A DNA stretch of 64,000 nt from positions 22,716,387 to 22,780,386 of the forward strand of contig OY783195.1 in assembly GCA_963678675.1 (NCBI GenBank), in the 5' to 3' direction. The notes beneath the pieces were generated by a model. That model was not told the DNA's origin. It worked only from the letters and a program-made list of their open reading frames with translations, and made no database searches. Shown here in pieces: positions 12,531 through 24,275 of the stretch. This stretch comes from Xiphydria camelus (taxonomy: Eukaryota; Arthropoda; Insecta; Hymenoptera; Xiphydriidae). Both the position numbers and the translations under genes were made by a program. Position 1 is the first letter of the stretch. Each line of letters begins with the position of its first letter.

Positions 12531-12865
12531 CAGTAGACTCGCGGTTATCCGAGTCCCGGTTAACCGAGGCTCCGGATTAACCGAGGGCTCTCTCAGGAGT
12601 GTTCGCCGCATGATCTACTGTTTCTCCAACGTTGGCGCAACATCGCCGCTTCCAAGAGAGGCAACAAATTAACTCAAAAATCCATCAAAGACTTCTTTGT
12701 AAGATAAAATATATATGTCAGTAAATATGAAACTGTATAATGTACCTTTTGGATTTTTCTTCGTAATCCACGAGCAATTTAAAAGAACTTCGGATTATCG
12801 GAGTTTTATTTTTAACCGAGGTACCCTCGGTCCCAATTACCTCGGATAATCGAAAGTCTACACTG
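12531..12865. mobile_element. TA-flanked MITE of pogo/Tigger-like type
   Basis: The element begins CAGTAGACTCGCGGTTATCCGA after a TA and ends tcggataatcgaaagtctacactg before a TA. CAGTAGACT...TTATCCGA termini with TA duplications fit a Tc1/mariner-superfamily (pogo/Tigger) non-autonomous copy. Extra internal copies of ggttaaccgagg sit near the left end. The small frame 12484-12672 is a by-product. Confidence 0.8.
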
Positions 12866-14371
12866 TAAGTATTTCTTTCACCATAATCAAACTATATATA
12901 CTTGTATAACTATTATACAAATAATTTATTATCTCAGTGTACGGCTATGTATATCACTGATGGAAAAGAAAGACGCGCACTGCTCAATATTTCGTTTTAT
13001 GTCTCATTTCATAGAAATTATAAACTGCCGTCGCTTCGTTCTTCAATCTTCATCGCGAAGCAGTTTCCACGATATTTTTGGCCTGAAAGAAAGTAGAAAA
13101 TACACGAGAACTCTACACCATCACGATGACAATAATCTCGTCTACCGCGTCGGCGTAACTCCACGGCTCGTCACGCCTATCCAACAGGTACCTACCAAGA
13201 TCCCGTCTTCCTCGCTATCGAAACATCGTCCAAAGTAGCGAGTCACGGCGGCTCGTCGAGCCGATGCGTACTTACCTAAGCACGTTCAGGAGTATAACGA
13301 CGACGTGGAACGACCGAGCACGTATACGCACGCCCTTTATAGGTACTTCGATCGATCGCTGAGTTGGAAATCCGTGGCGTAGCCGTTCACCAAAGCCCGT
13401 CGTATTATACCGAGAAGGTACATTTTCATTAGCAGCCAAAATCGATTAAGCGAATTGCAGTGGAAGGGGCGGGCAGCCTTCGAACAACGTTAGACGCGCG
13501 TTCGGATGACGAAGTAAACTGAATTCTTCGACGAATAGTTGCCGCCTAGTTGTACCTTTACGCGCCCGTCTCGAGCTAAGCTGCCAAGTTCGTCATCGGG
13601 AAAGTTTCCCACCGAGTTCGTTCGTTCCTCGCGTAACGCGCCGAGGACATCGTCGCGTCGAAGTCGGCGAACAGTGTCGCGTCTCCCTCCGCACTCTCTT
13701 CGCGCCCCTCTCCACCCGTCGTCGTCGCCCGACAACCGACACGAAGCTTGAGGAAGCGCCTCCCCAACCCCGTTTCGCGTCCTAATCGTCGACTTCTGTG
13801 CAGCAGCGCCTTCCACTTTTCCCTCGAGTATAGAGTACCTCTATCCGCGTCTTCCCGGCGTCTCGCATTCACCCCCCGGGCGAGAAATTCACGGGAGGTC
13901 TCCCCTTGCGCGTCTAGACGCCGAGCAGGTGTCATCCCCCTTATACACGCACGTGCGTGCAGACCTATCCCCCCGCACGCGTTCGCCCGGAAAACCTTTC
14001 ATTCCCCACCCTCTCGCTTCGATACCCATGGCACGCGGCACCGTGCATCGACCCTCGCATTCACCCTTTTCCCGCGCTTCCCTATTCTTCGCACGCCGCT
14101 TTCTTTGCCGTACACGGTACACCCGCACACATCTTATGTACGCGGGTACCCACGCGACTACCCGCTCGTTTTCCCGAGTACCGCGCTGTACTGCGGTGTG
14201 TAAACCGGCGCGCGGCGAACTTCCAGCCATGGCTTTCCGATAGTTTCCTCTCTCAACGCTCCCTTTTTTTCCTAGCTTCCACCGTCGGCGATAACGCGCG
14301 TACGCTTACTCGAAAGTACTTAAAGGTTCTTACAACGCCTTCATTGAAAGCAGAACTATCGCGGGCAACTA

Positions 14372-14388
14372 CCCCCCCCCCCCCCCCC
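14372..14388. repeat. Poly(C) run
   Basis: Seventeen consecutive C. A likely site of sequencing length error and of replication slippage. Confidence 0.95.
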
Positions 14389-14456
14389 GCCTACTCCCTC
14401 TGTCCGCGCGCGAGAGAAGCGTTCATTGAAAATGGTTACCTCGCTCCCATGGACCC

Positions 14457-14523
14457 CGCGTCGCGCGCGAGAGGAGAGAATCGACTCCGCGTCGCGCGCG
14501 AGAGGAGAGAATCGACTCCGCGT
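14457..14523. repeat. Two-copy tandem repeat, 31-bp unit
   Basis: The unit tcgcgcgcgagaggagagaa plus tcgactccgcg is repeated exactly twice, starting at 14461 and 14492. Confidence 0.9.
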
Positions 14524-15168
14524 CTCGTCATGAAAGCATCGATCCTCCGCAGCCGATTTCACTCGAAAAGAATTTCGCACGGTGACACGAGAATACTCCA
14601 TGCGACGAAGGGGGAGGAGACGCGAAACGAGCGTCCCGCGCAAAAAGGTCCCGCCTCTTGCGAAACGGAGTTGGAAATACAGAGCGAATCGAATTTCAAG
14701 TCGCGTCCATCATAACGAAGTCGCGCCGCCGCCAGTGGTAACACTCCGTCGCAGCCGGACGCCGTTTCACCGCGCGCGCGGTTTAGTTTGCGGCGCGCGC
14801 GGAGTGCTTCTTGCCGCGATCTCGCTCCCTTCGCGCGGGGGGAGCCCCTTCTTTATACCGCGCGGCGATGTCCGCCGGTTACCTCGCATTTTATTTATTG
14901 GATGCAAATTGAATAGCTGTTAGCGCGTCACGACTAGCGCGCGCAAAACATGAAGCGGATGAAGTGGATATATAGGTATACACCGCATGTGTAACGCGGG
15001 CTCGCTGGACACGGGTGTTTATCGATACGTTACGGATCCTTAGTTGACAGTCGCGTCGCTAGGAACGGATTCCGCGCCGGATTAGCGGCGCGCGCGTGCA
15101 AAAAAGGACGCTCCGAATCGTTTGTTTTGGGCCGGCGACATGGTAACGGTATAACCGTACGTGATATA

Positions 15169-15424
15169 TCTCTAACGTTAGGTAATAGGGACTTAGTCAA
15201 AAACTAGTGTTTTCCAGAAAACTAATTTAAAGATATTAGAATTCTTGGTAAATGTGATTATTACTTTTCGAAACTCATATTTTGATATAAGTATTAATTC
15301 TAAACTAGTCTCGAGTCCTGGTAAAATTTATATCAAAGGAATATACGCATTTACATGGATTTTGCTTGACTTAAGTCTTTATAATCAAATCGTGACTTAA
15401 GTCCCTATTACCTAACGTTAGAGA
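15169..15424. mobile_element. TA-flanked MITE, 256 bp
   Basis: Perfect terminal inverted repeats TCTCTAACGTTAGGTAATAG... continue to ggact, then a weaker ttaagtc stretch. TA dinucleotides sit at both borders (15167-15168 and 15425-15426), as in Tc1/mariner-type insertions. The interior is AT-rich and non-coding. The ends are undiverged, so this copy may be young. Confidence 0.85.
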
Positions 15425-15658
15425 TACAGTCGCGCGAATGGAGTCGTACGTTCCTCGGGATACGTAAAGTAAGCGTACCAGTGGCCCCGGACACTTAAAA
15501 CCAGTGCATCTAGACAACCATAAAAATATATGTAGCAGATTATTGATTCAGAGTTATCGTTGGTGCAATTTGTCACAAGCGTTTCTAATTTATTGAAGAT
15601 TTGTTTTCAGTAATTGATTCTTTTTACCATTATCAATCATCCGTGTTGTATGTAAATG
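15425..15658. other. Spacer
   Basis: AT-rich, nothing recognised. Confidence 0.3.
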
Positions 15659-16201
15659 CACTGAGAGAGAAAAAAATGATATTTCAAAATGTAGGAATCA
15701 ATCCCAGAAAGTATGGAAAAAGCTTCTGGTAAGGAATCTAGTGATAGTGCAGTTATGAATTCGATTAAATACTATATACAATTTACTTCTGATTTGAATC
15801 TTATACAGTCCTAAATAATACATATACTTAAGTCTTACACGGTATAATATTTAACCGAATTCATACACAGAAAAAAAGAATTAGTTAGATCTACTGCGGA
15901 GTCGCAAGTAATTATTTATTTATATCAATGAAGTCTTGTAATACATTAATTTCATATCTCTTCCTTACAATCATGTGGAGTAGTATATGATTGCAAAGAA
16001 GAAATATCTAATACGCGCGAAAAAAAAGATCTGATTGATGTAAATAAATAATTACTTGCGGCCCCGCAAGTAATTTTCAATAGATGCAATTAATTCTTTT
16101 TCTCTGTTTAACTCTCCCATCACTGTATTTCTTACCTGAAGTTTTTTCCCCATATTTTCTGGGATTGATTGCTACATTCTCAAACATTCAATTTCTCAAT
16201 G
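15659..16201. mobile_element. CACTGAG-type hairpin element containing a second hairpin element
   Basis: The outer ends read CACTGAGAGAGAAAA on the left and CATTGAGAAATTGAA on the right (inverted). Both are followed by aatgtagsaatcaatcccag and by a ctggtaag/caggtaag segment. Nested inside, 15865-16108 has its own inverted ends acacagaaaaaaagaatta and a cgcaagtaattatttattta segment on each arm. Two insertions, one inside the other, explain the pattern best. Confidence 0.75.
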
Positions 16202-16210
16202 TATGTCTGG

Positions 16211-16400
16211 ATACCCGAGTTGAAATTTTAATACCAATTTCAGCATAAACTTGGCGAAAGTGAACAAATCGGCCACTGGCAGGTCTAAATTAATGTTAAG
16301 ACCTTCAAATTTAACACTAGTTTAGACCTACAGGTGGCCGATTTGTCCGCTTTCACCAAGTTGAGGCTCAAACTAGTATTAAAATTTCGACTCGCGGGTA
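16211..16400. mobile_element. 190-bp fold-back MITE
   Basis: Nearly the whole length is one hairpin: atacccgagttgaaatttta pairs with the mirror sequence ending cgactcgcgggtat, and acaaatcggccac pairs with gtggccgatttgt. The loop lies at about 16295-16315. Confidence 0.85.
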
Positions 16401-18285
16401 TTGCGCCGTGTTCGGCCATTCATACGTTTATCTACCTTAACGGCCGAGCGTGAAGTACCAGTACGTTTGAGGGAGCCGATATCGCCGCTGAGTTCCGGCG
16501 TCCTCTCGGAAGACGCGGCAAACGAAACGAGCAGGCGTTGCCACGGGCGAGATGCCTTCCTCGCCGGGAAATTACTCTTCAGAAAATCATTGTTACGCCG
16601 GTCCGTCGCGTCGTGCCGCGGGAGAGACTTCCCCGCATCACCCGCTGCGTCCTTCGGGTAAATTATTGTCTGCTTACCTAAGGCCGCGCCTAGCGACAGA
16701 AGCAATTGCCCCGACCCCGGATTCCTCCGCGCGCGGGGTGATTCTTTATCCTCCTCTGCGCGAAACAACCGGGCGACGCCTTCGCGCCGCGGAGAGTCGC
16801 GCGCGGCGCCGGGCGATACCAGCGACGTTCCCGCGAGAAGCGCAATTTCTCCCGTATGGAGTCTGGATGTTCGGGCGAGGTGCAGACAAGTGCGTGTTAA
16901 GCTGCTGCCGCGGTGGTGAACGAGTATACCCAACGATAATCCATTTCAGTCACGGTCGTTGCTCCACTGTGGACTCGCCGCTCGTCTCGAAACCACGTAA
17001 CGCGTGACGGGAATAATTTGAAAATAGCGTAGCACTTAGTAGACTCGCGGGAATTGAATTTGCGGAGGAGAGGAAGGTTTGTTACCCACGGGGCGAAGTC
17101 TGTGCGGGAGTCTCGACGGGGGGAGACGGGTGGCGATATTTATTAATGCTTCTCGAGACGAGTACCCTTAAGGGGAGTACATAGTTCATTTCCAGGGACT
17201 TTGGAGAACGTGTTTATACACTCTGGGAAATAAATTGTTAGAGGTCTTAAATACACGCGTTGGTGAAATACGACGTCGGCTTTTAATTACGGTCGGGGAC
17301 AGCGGGGTTAGCTGTAACACTTTTCATATTATTATCTGTAACTTGGATTTAATGAAAAAAAAATGAAAATATTTTATCATGAGCAGTTAACTCGTTTATT
17401 CATTTACCATTCCCAATATTAAAGTAGTATATTCAATCAATAAATTAGAAAAAAATCCTCAATTTGTGAACAAAATTGGATATTATTATACTTTATGGGG
17501 CAAGTAGTAATAGGAATGAATTGTCACGATTATTGAGGATAAGTATAATAAAAGGTTTACGAATTTCAAGGCTTAACGATTTTTAATACTACATCAACGT
17601 CATTTCTTCTATTTACGTTGTTAATTAATGAAACATTAGTCCCTCTCTTTCTCGCTATACTACCTATACTTTTTTAATTACCGGTACTACGAAAAGGAGT
17701 GAAATACGATAATTTTCTTCGAGTATAAATATAATATATTTCACGTCCCATATCGAATTGTTAACGGTAAAATGTAGATATTGAAGTTGAAAGGAGAAAA
17801 ACAAAATTTTGCATTTTTTGAACACGGAAGACAATGAATTACTATTTCAAAATTTGAGATAAACTGTCTGCAATACGGAAAAACTATATAATGAATGATA
17901 CGTAAGGGAGAGTCATCAAATTTGGATTGGCGCCTGTTTAATCGCTCCTGTATCTAGAACAGTAGGGTGTTTTTCGTTGTTTGGTTAGTTAGATACGTCA
18001 TATGATGCTCAGACTTGAAGTTGGATGTACACCTTTTCCACACTGTAAAAAATTCTGCAGTGTAGACCTATATTGACCACTTTTAGTGTTAGTTAACAAT
18101 GGCATAAGACTGAGTGACATCAGATGTGGTATATATGTATAGGCCCACATACCAGTGAAATGGAGTTAAAAATTAATACCTCTCCTTTTTACTATGCATT
18201 AGTTCTGCTGGCTATATGTATAACTGATACGGCAGTACTGGTTCTTGATAAATGGCTGGTCCATCCTAGGCGTCGCACACTGCGA
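16401..18285. other. CpG-rich block to 17.2 kb, then AT-rich
   Basis: Overlapping frames on both strands at 16379-17007 without recognisable domains. From 17.2 kb on, AT-rich and featureless. No gene supported. Confidence 0.3.
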
Positions 18286-18493
18286 CCGATAGTATAATAT
18301 TAAAGATTAGAGGAAATTATTTTGTTTACTTATCGAATTTCAGATGATATATGCAACATAAACGAAGGTATCTCACGCATTTATTTGCAAATGTGACCAA
18401 TTACGAATAAATTCATCAAGTACCTTCGTTTACGTTGCATATATCATCTGAAATTCGATAAGTTAACAAACTAATTTTCCCCTAAACTATCGG
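18286..18493. mobile_element. Hairpin MITE
   Basis: The ends read ccgatagtwtar...; the inner arms tatcgaatttcagatgatat and its complement pair almost perfectly (18330-18376 against 18421-18465). The loop is about 45 bp. Confidence 0.8.
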
Positions 18494-20072
18494 CCCCAGA
18501 GGGCGCCATTCCAAATTTGGCTACTCTTTCCTATCATTCTATAGAAACATTTGAAAGTGGAGTTAAACCTATACAGGATACTGAATTGGAATCCGCGTTG
18601 AGCACGAGAAATCCAAGAAAACCATTAGGCCAATTTAATTTCATACATCAATGATTCCAGACCAAGCTCCATATTCCGCACAAATATGTTTAGTTTACTA
18701 TATATAAATCTGTTAAATGGAGAAAAGAAAAAGAACAGGAGAAAGAGAGAAAAAGAAATACTTCGAAACCAATAATTGTACAGATAATACACCTGTACGC
18801 GCGCGCGCGCGTGTGTGTGTGTGTGTGTGTGTACATTAGGGAAGAAAAGGTCGCGGATACAAATACGTTTCTACATATCAATGTCCCATTGCCACTATAG
18901 TGGAACAGAAGTTTCAGCGCTTTGAAGTCGTTCGCTCATTTTCATCGGGGGAAGTGTTAATGCTCTGGGGTCGTTTGAGGGTCTTTGAAGCTGACGACAG
19001 ACGTTTTATGACCTGATTGTGATTTCGCGAGCGATGTCTGTTATATGTTTCGTGAAAGAAAAGGGTCAAAACTGAGCGAGAATAAAAAGAATTTGTCAGA
19101 ACTAAACTGTATATGACATTCATCATTCTGCATTAGACTTTAAAGAAATATACCCACGATACACATATACTCGGTACTTTCTCGCTGTTAATTTTCTTTG
19201 ATATCGTTACAATTTCTTGTTTTCAGTACCGCATTAAATTTAACTAATAGACTTGATATTTTTCATTTTCAAGCTTTGATTTATTTACCTTACCCCGAAC
19301 TTACTACCTCCATATCTCGAAGCTTTATAAAGCTTCAAGTTATTTTTGTATATTACGTCCTTCAAACTGAATACATTTGTTTATATACGATTTAGAATTT
19401 TCATACGACTATGAAAATAATGTATAAATGATATACATATTTATCACGCGAAAAATAAAATTATATTTGAATCCATCTTATAAATTGATGATAAACTTGA
19501 ATTAAGAGAAAACTTGTTTTTCTTTTCTGAATTACATACCAAATAAATAAGTGAAAGTTTCTCTCCTTTCATTTTATTGTACACATTTCTAGAATCACTG
19601 TTGATACCTTTACGATTTTATAGAATTTGTGGAAAAATTATAAACAGTAACGGGGCTATCTTATTCCGTGACTTCATCTTGCCCCACAATTCCCTAAATG
19701 TAATGTACATAGATTATACTATTCGCAATTATCTTATGGCAATGAGTGTCGAGAGATTCGAGAGAATAGAAATAAAGTGTAAGTACTTAGAATACTGCAA
19801 GAGCTCCTATGGAGAACTGACATGACTGGACTCTCATTCGATTGCGAGTCAGCGGAAAGTCAGCGCCGCACCTCCGTTGAGATACGCAGGTACATGCAGA
19901 TACAGCCTGTTCATAAGAGCTTCCGAGTATGATTACTTCGACATTTCTTGTATTCGAATGTTCGCATTTGCAGAAAAATGTATTCACCCACTTCCCCATT
20001 CTCGTTTCATCTTTTACAAAAACCTTCCACTCTTAGTCCGCCGAACTGCCATTTAAATATTATACATTATTA
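18494..20072. other. AT-rich stretch with one microsatellite
   Basis: Contains a (GC)n(GT)n tract at 18798-18832. Short frames show no recognisable protein. Confidence 0.35.
18798..18832. repeat. (CG)n(TG)n microsatellite
   Basis: An alternating purine-pyrimidine run, first CG, then TG. Such runs can adopt Z-form DNA. Confidence 0.95.
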
Positions 20073-20887
20073 GTGTCCTTTGGACACTACTAATTTCTGT
20101 CTGTCCGACCGTTATCAAAATATATGTAAATAGATATATCTCTTAAACTAATAAACGAATCTCAACTATTTAATATTTGTTTCGTAGAGCTTCATAGAGA
20201 GAATGTGCGTTTCAATTTTCATTGAAGTTGGATCATCCGTTCTGAAATTATCACGGAATGAAAAATTTCCCAAATTCGCAGTTTTTGGCGAATGACTTAA
20301 AAACGGTTCATCCGATTTCGATGAAATTTTGATGAAAAATCAGCGGTACTTGTAAAAAGTGTACCAATAATTTGGTCAAATTTCGTGCAATTGTTTTGAA
20401 GAATTTGCTCAAAAACGTCGAAATTTTCATACAAATTTTATACCTCAGTCCCCCACCCCCTTTTCGTACGCTTTTACCTTTACCAAATTTTGCAGTAATA
20501 TGTGGGGTGTTCTAATATTATTTGATATTGCGATTGAACCCTAAGTTATCAACAAAAAAGTGAATTTTTACGTTCTGCGATAACTTTTGAGCAGATCATG
20601 TGATTTAAATGTTTATCAGCTTATTGGACACAGCTCGAAACTACGATTAAACCAACTTATAGATAAAAAATAATTTATAATTTTACTGTTTTTTTGACAT
20701 TTTTTGATTGCGTGTTTCGATTTCATCGAAATTTGGTAAACTTGTAGAGAAAGAAAAACGAAACATTCTAATATAAAAATTGTCTAAATCGCACTAGCTG
20801 TTCATAAGTTAGAGATGATGATTTTTTTCGAATTTTGTATAAAAATATAATTTAAAAACTTTTAAAGATTAAATCGTCCAAAGGACA
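20073..20887. mobile_element. Element of ~815 bp with short gtgtcctttgga ends
   Basis: The left end gtgtcctttggac (20073) recurs inverted at the right end (gtccaaaggacac, to 20887). The left end is also part of a small palindrome, attagtgtcctttggacactactaat. The interior is AT-rich and non-coding, with runs such as ggttcatccgatttcgatgaaatttt that look like a dispersed repeat. The superfamily is unknown. Confidence 0.5.
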
Positions 20888-23800
20888 CGTTTAGGATATA
20901 GAGAATCTATCTTGAAATTAATAATTCATACTCCCGAAATACTACGAGGCGAAGCGCTTTCCTTTTTTTAACCTTAAAAAGTATTTAATTAAGTTTTAAC
21001 TAAAATGCTGCTGTAAACTTAAATTTTTAAGTAACTGGAGATTTAAAAAATGGAACGTTATCGTGGCAATAATTTTGGTGGTCTGATAACCACATCGAAG
21101 TTTTATAATTAATACTAATTCTTCTATATAAAAACTATAGTTGCCATTTATTTTTATGTAGTTACTGAAACTAAAAGAATTATTTCAACCACCTACACTA
21201 TAAACAAAACTAATACCTACTGATCACGAAAATAGTTTACGCAACTATTTTTTTCACTGACAATAAATGTAGGAGAATCGAAATTCAATGTATTAAGGGC
21301 GGAGAGTCCTCTTGAGATGAAAGGATCTTTTTATTTGTATTCATATAATACCTCCTTAAATTTTGTACTTAAAACTCATGTCGCTGAAATTGTACTACAG
21401 CAATTATGTTCAATATCGATGACAGTAAATATGCAAACTTCCACACAGAATGACGTAAGAAGATCTTTAAAACGCCATTAGCTGCTAAATGATTCGGCAA
21501 GAATGTCTCCGAGACCATAAAATTCGTTCCCTCCTTTCGCGATGCCTTTACGAAATCGGTCATGAAAGAAATTAATGGCGCTAGTCTTAAATCGATATAA
21601 ATCACTGTAATCGTTCAAAAGTTTACTACCCGATTATAGCACGGAGAAGAGAGATAATATTTCCTTCGCGAATTAGAAATGCATTAGACTCCCCCCCTCC
21701 CTAATAGATATACCAAGACAATGAATTTACGATTTGTACGTAGTTGTTTGATTTTTCAAAGTCATACATAATAGGAGCTATATAAAAGATTATTGCAAAT
21801 AAAATTAAATGTGGCATATACTCCGAAAGTAGAGGTAATGTCATTACCGAAAGGAAGATTCAAATAAGAAAGTTACGATATTTACGATATTTTTAATAAG
21901 CCCATGTACAAAATCATTTCCACAATATATAGTGGAACTTTTTTTTTATTTAAACGAGCTAGAAGTCTGTATGATCGTCGTCTATTTCACACTTATAGAA
22001 GTTAGTTTAGTACCCTCCTCATCCCTGATTCATAGTTTTATATCTACGTAATATGAGCGTATATATGAGAATGGAGGATTTCATATTGTTTCCCCTAAAT
22101 TCGACTATACGTACATCAAATAATATACCTACCTAGATTAAACTTGGTCAATATCATGATACAGATAAACGTAGAGTTTTGGTTTCTGTTTGATCATCGT
22201 TTCCAGACTGTGAACGAGTTATCCCAATTTGGAAAGTGACATCGGTTAATACCATTTTCCACGCTCGCCGAATATACAGTCAATTTATAAATAATAGTAT
22301 ACAAACCAAAGAGAACGAAGAAGTAATTAAGATATTAATTCGCGTATCAATTGGAAGAGCCCACTAATTCAATTACAGAATAGGTAAATATTTCCTGGAT
22401 ATCGTGAAAGCGTTATTTCACATTGCATTTTTGAACATTTAGCCAATAATCACATTCATGTACGTCAATCTATCCAATTTCAACGTTGAATTGTACTGTT
22501 TACAATTCCACTAAAGCACTCGCCAACATTATAACGCTAATAGTATTATCGTATGCGAATCGCTCGATATATTCAACGTCTCGTAGTTAATACTGCGATC
22601 CTCTTTCCTCAGCGAGTGCCTGCAGCGGCAGCCGATAACTCACTGCCGGATTTCGTTGCGCTCGCGCGAGAACCGACGGTCTCTTGACGCCTGCACCCAC
22701 AGTATCGATTGTTCTCCGTGCAGCTGCATAAATCGAGCTCTTTAATTTTAACCCCTCTCATCCACGCGTCCGCGCCGCGTCCAGTCGCAGACCGCTCCAA
22801 TAGGCAAATTACCAGGTCGCTCGCGCGCTGCTCGAATGTACGCGCTCCAACGCGCGTGCCGTCAAATTTCGATAAAAATTAGTAACTCGCTCGCGTCGCT
22901 CGCTCTATATGTGGATGTATATGTGCGTGCCGGAGGACAATCAACCGCGTAATCGGTTAAGGTCTGAGCCGTGAAGGTTTATAGGTGGAAGGGGGTGAGA
23001 GAGGATCGGAGAAGTAGACGCTGCGTTTGTTTGCTAATCGTTTCTACACCGCCACCGGATTCTTCGTCTCGTTCCCACCCCCCGAGTTCTCATTTAATCC
23101 TCCATTCTTCCCCCTCCTCCTCCACGGCCATTTCTCCCTGCCGACTCTATAATCCAGAACAAACTCGTCGCGAGTTGTTAATTAAATCGGAAATTAGAAA
23201 TACGCTTATATACTTTCTACTGCGAATTGATTTGTTTTCCATTGTCTCGAGCGAAAATGCGGTAGAACGGGGAACGACGGTGATTAACACTCGACGGGCC
23301 GAGGCGCGCGGCATCGTATTTACAAGTTTTCCGCGGTTCTTTTATCCCTTTAATTGGCAGACGAGAACGCTGTTTAATTGAAAAATAATTCCGCGCTTTA
23401 ACGACGCGCCCCGGCGCTCCGACTCGAAGCGATCGAGTACAACGGCGAACCGAAACAAACGATTACCGGCCACCTGGAAGCAATTTTATTCGACGCGCGA
23501 AAACGTTGCGATCTGGAAAGTAACGGCTAATGGAACGTTAATTGCACATTTTTTCCCGCGCTTCGTCGTCGTCCGTCATGGAAACTATCGCCGACGACGG
23601 TGGTTTGACCCAATTCGTGCCATTTTCCGCACTTCCAAGCATTTATTTCGCTTTTCCTTTTCCCGTTTCTCGGGGCGCCTTTATTTGCAGCCCCTTTTCA
23701 CGAGCGCTATATCTGTATTCGAATGCGTCCGATCAGTCGACCGTTTATCGGCGCGGAAATTGCCGCTTTCGAGGAACCTCGCGTTTGATGTTTGCCAAAT

Positions 23801-24099
23801 ATTTCCCCCGCTGGCCAATTGGATCGGTTCAAAGATTCGTGATTGCATTGCGATTCGACGCGGAATCCTGTTCCTTGTTGCGTAGGACCTTTGTGATGTA
23901 TATCTTTGATTGTACGATATCCTGCGATAAGCACAATTTGGTCGAAACGTAGAATATTACGTGAACATTATACATCCGTAGAAATATGATAAATATACGG
24001 TCGAGTATACGCGCGTCTGATGTAAAAATATTTTCAACCATATTTTTCATCACGTATAATTATGGCAGTCTGAAAAAAATTAATAGATTAAAATGATAA
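20888..24099. other. AT-rich to 22.6 kb, CpG-rich 22.6-24.0 kb, no gene assigned
   Basis: No domains recognised. The frames 22971-23381 and 23542-23952 (136 aa each, plus) lie in the CpG-rich part and have low-complexity content. They are treated as chance frames. Confidence 0.3.
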
Positions 24100-24275
24100 A
24101 ATGTATCTAGTTAAACATGTTTAATTGTTCTAATTCAGTAGAACCAAATATTTAGTTATTTTAATCAAATGTTTAGTTATTCCAACCAAACGTTTAATTA
24201 TTCTAGCCAAAAAGTGGTCACTTTAACCAGACACAGATGGGGGAATCATATTTTACTAAACGGTTTATTCATCGG
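24100..24275. repeat. Second copy of the ttagttattctaaccaaa repeat element
   Basis: Units resembling ttagttattytaaycaaat, then tggtcactttaaccagacacagatg and a catattttactaaacgg stretch, match the order seen at 10432-10620. Upstream, attaaaatgataaaatgtatctagttaaa also matches 7984-8013, which points to a longer dispersed family with at least three fragments here. Confidence 0.7.

Larger units (their letters stand above)
12868..15166. other. AT-rich then strongly CpG-rich block with no assigned gene
   Basis: 13.2-15.1 kb is very CpG-rich with long overlapping frames on both strands, the longest 252 aa at 13957-14715. None shows a known domain, and the low-complexity, arginine/proline-rich content is what GC-rich noise gives. 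It could hold a promoter or non-coding exon of a neighbouring gene. Confidence 0.3.

Noticed and set aside
13957..14715. 252-aa open frame in the CpG-rich block
   Set aside because: Overlaps other long frames on both strands, crosses the poly(C) run and the 31-bp tandem repeat, and shows no domain. It is a chance frame in GC-rich DNA.
16379..16933. 184-aa minus frame
   Set aside because: Overlapped by plus frames of similar length in CpG-rich sequence, begins within the edge of a hairpin MITE, and has no recognisable motif.
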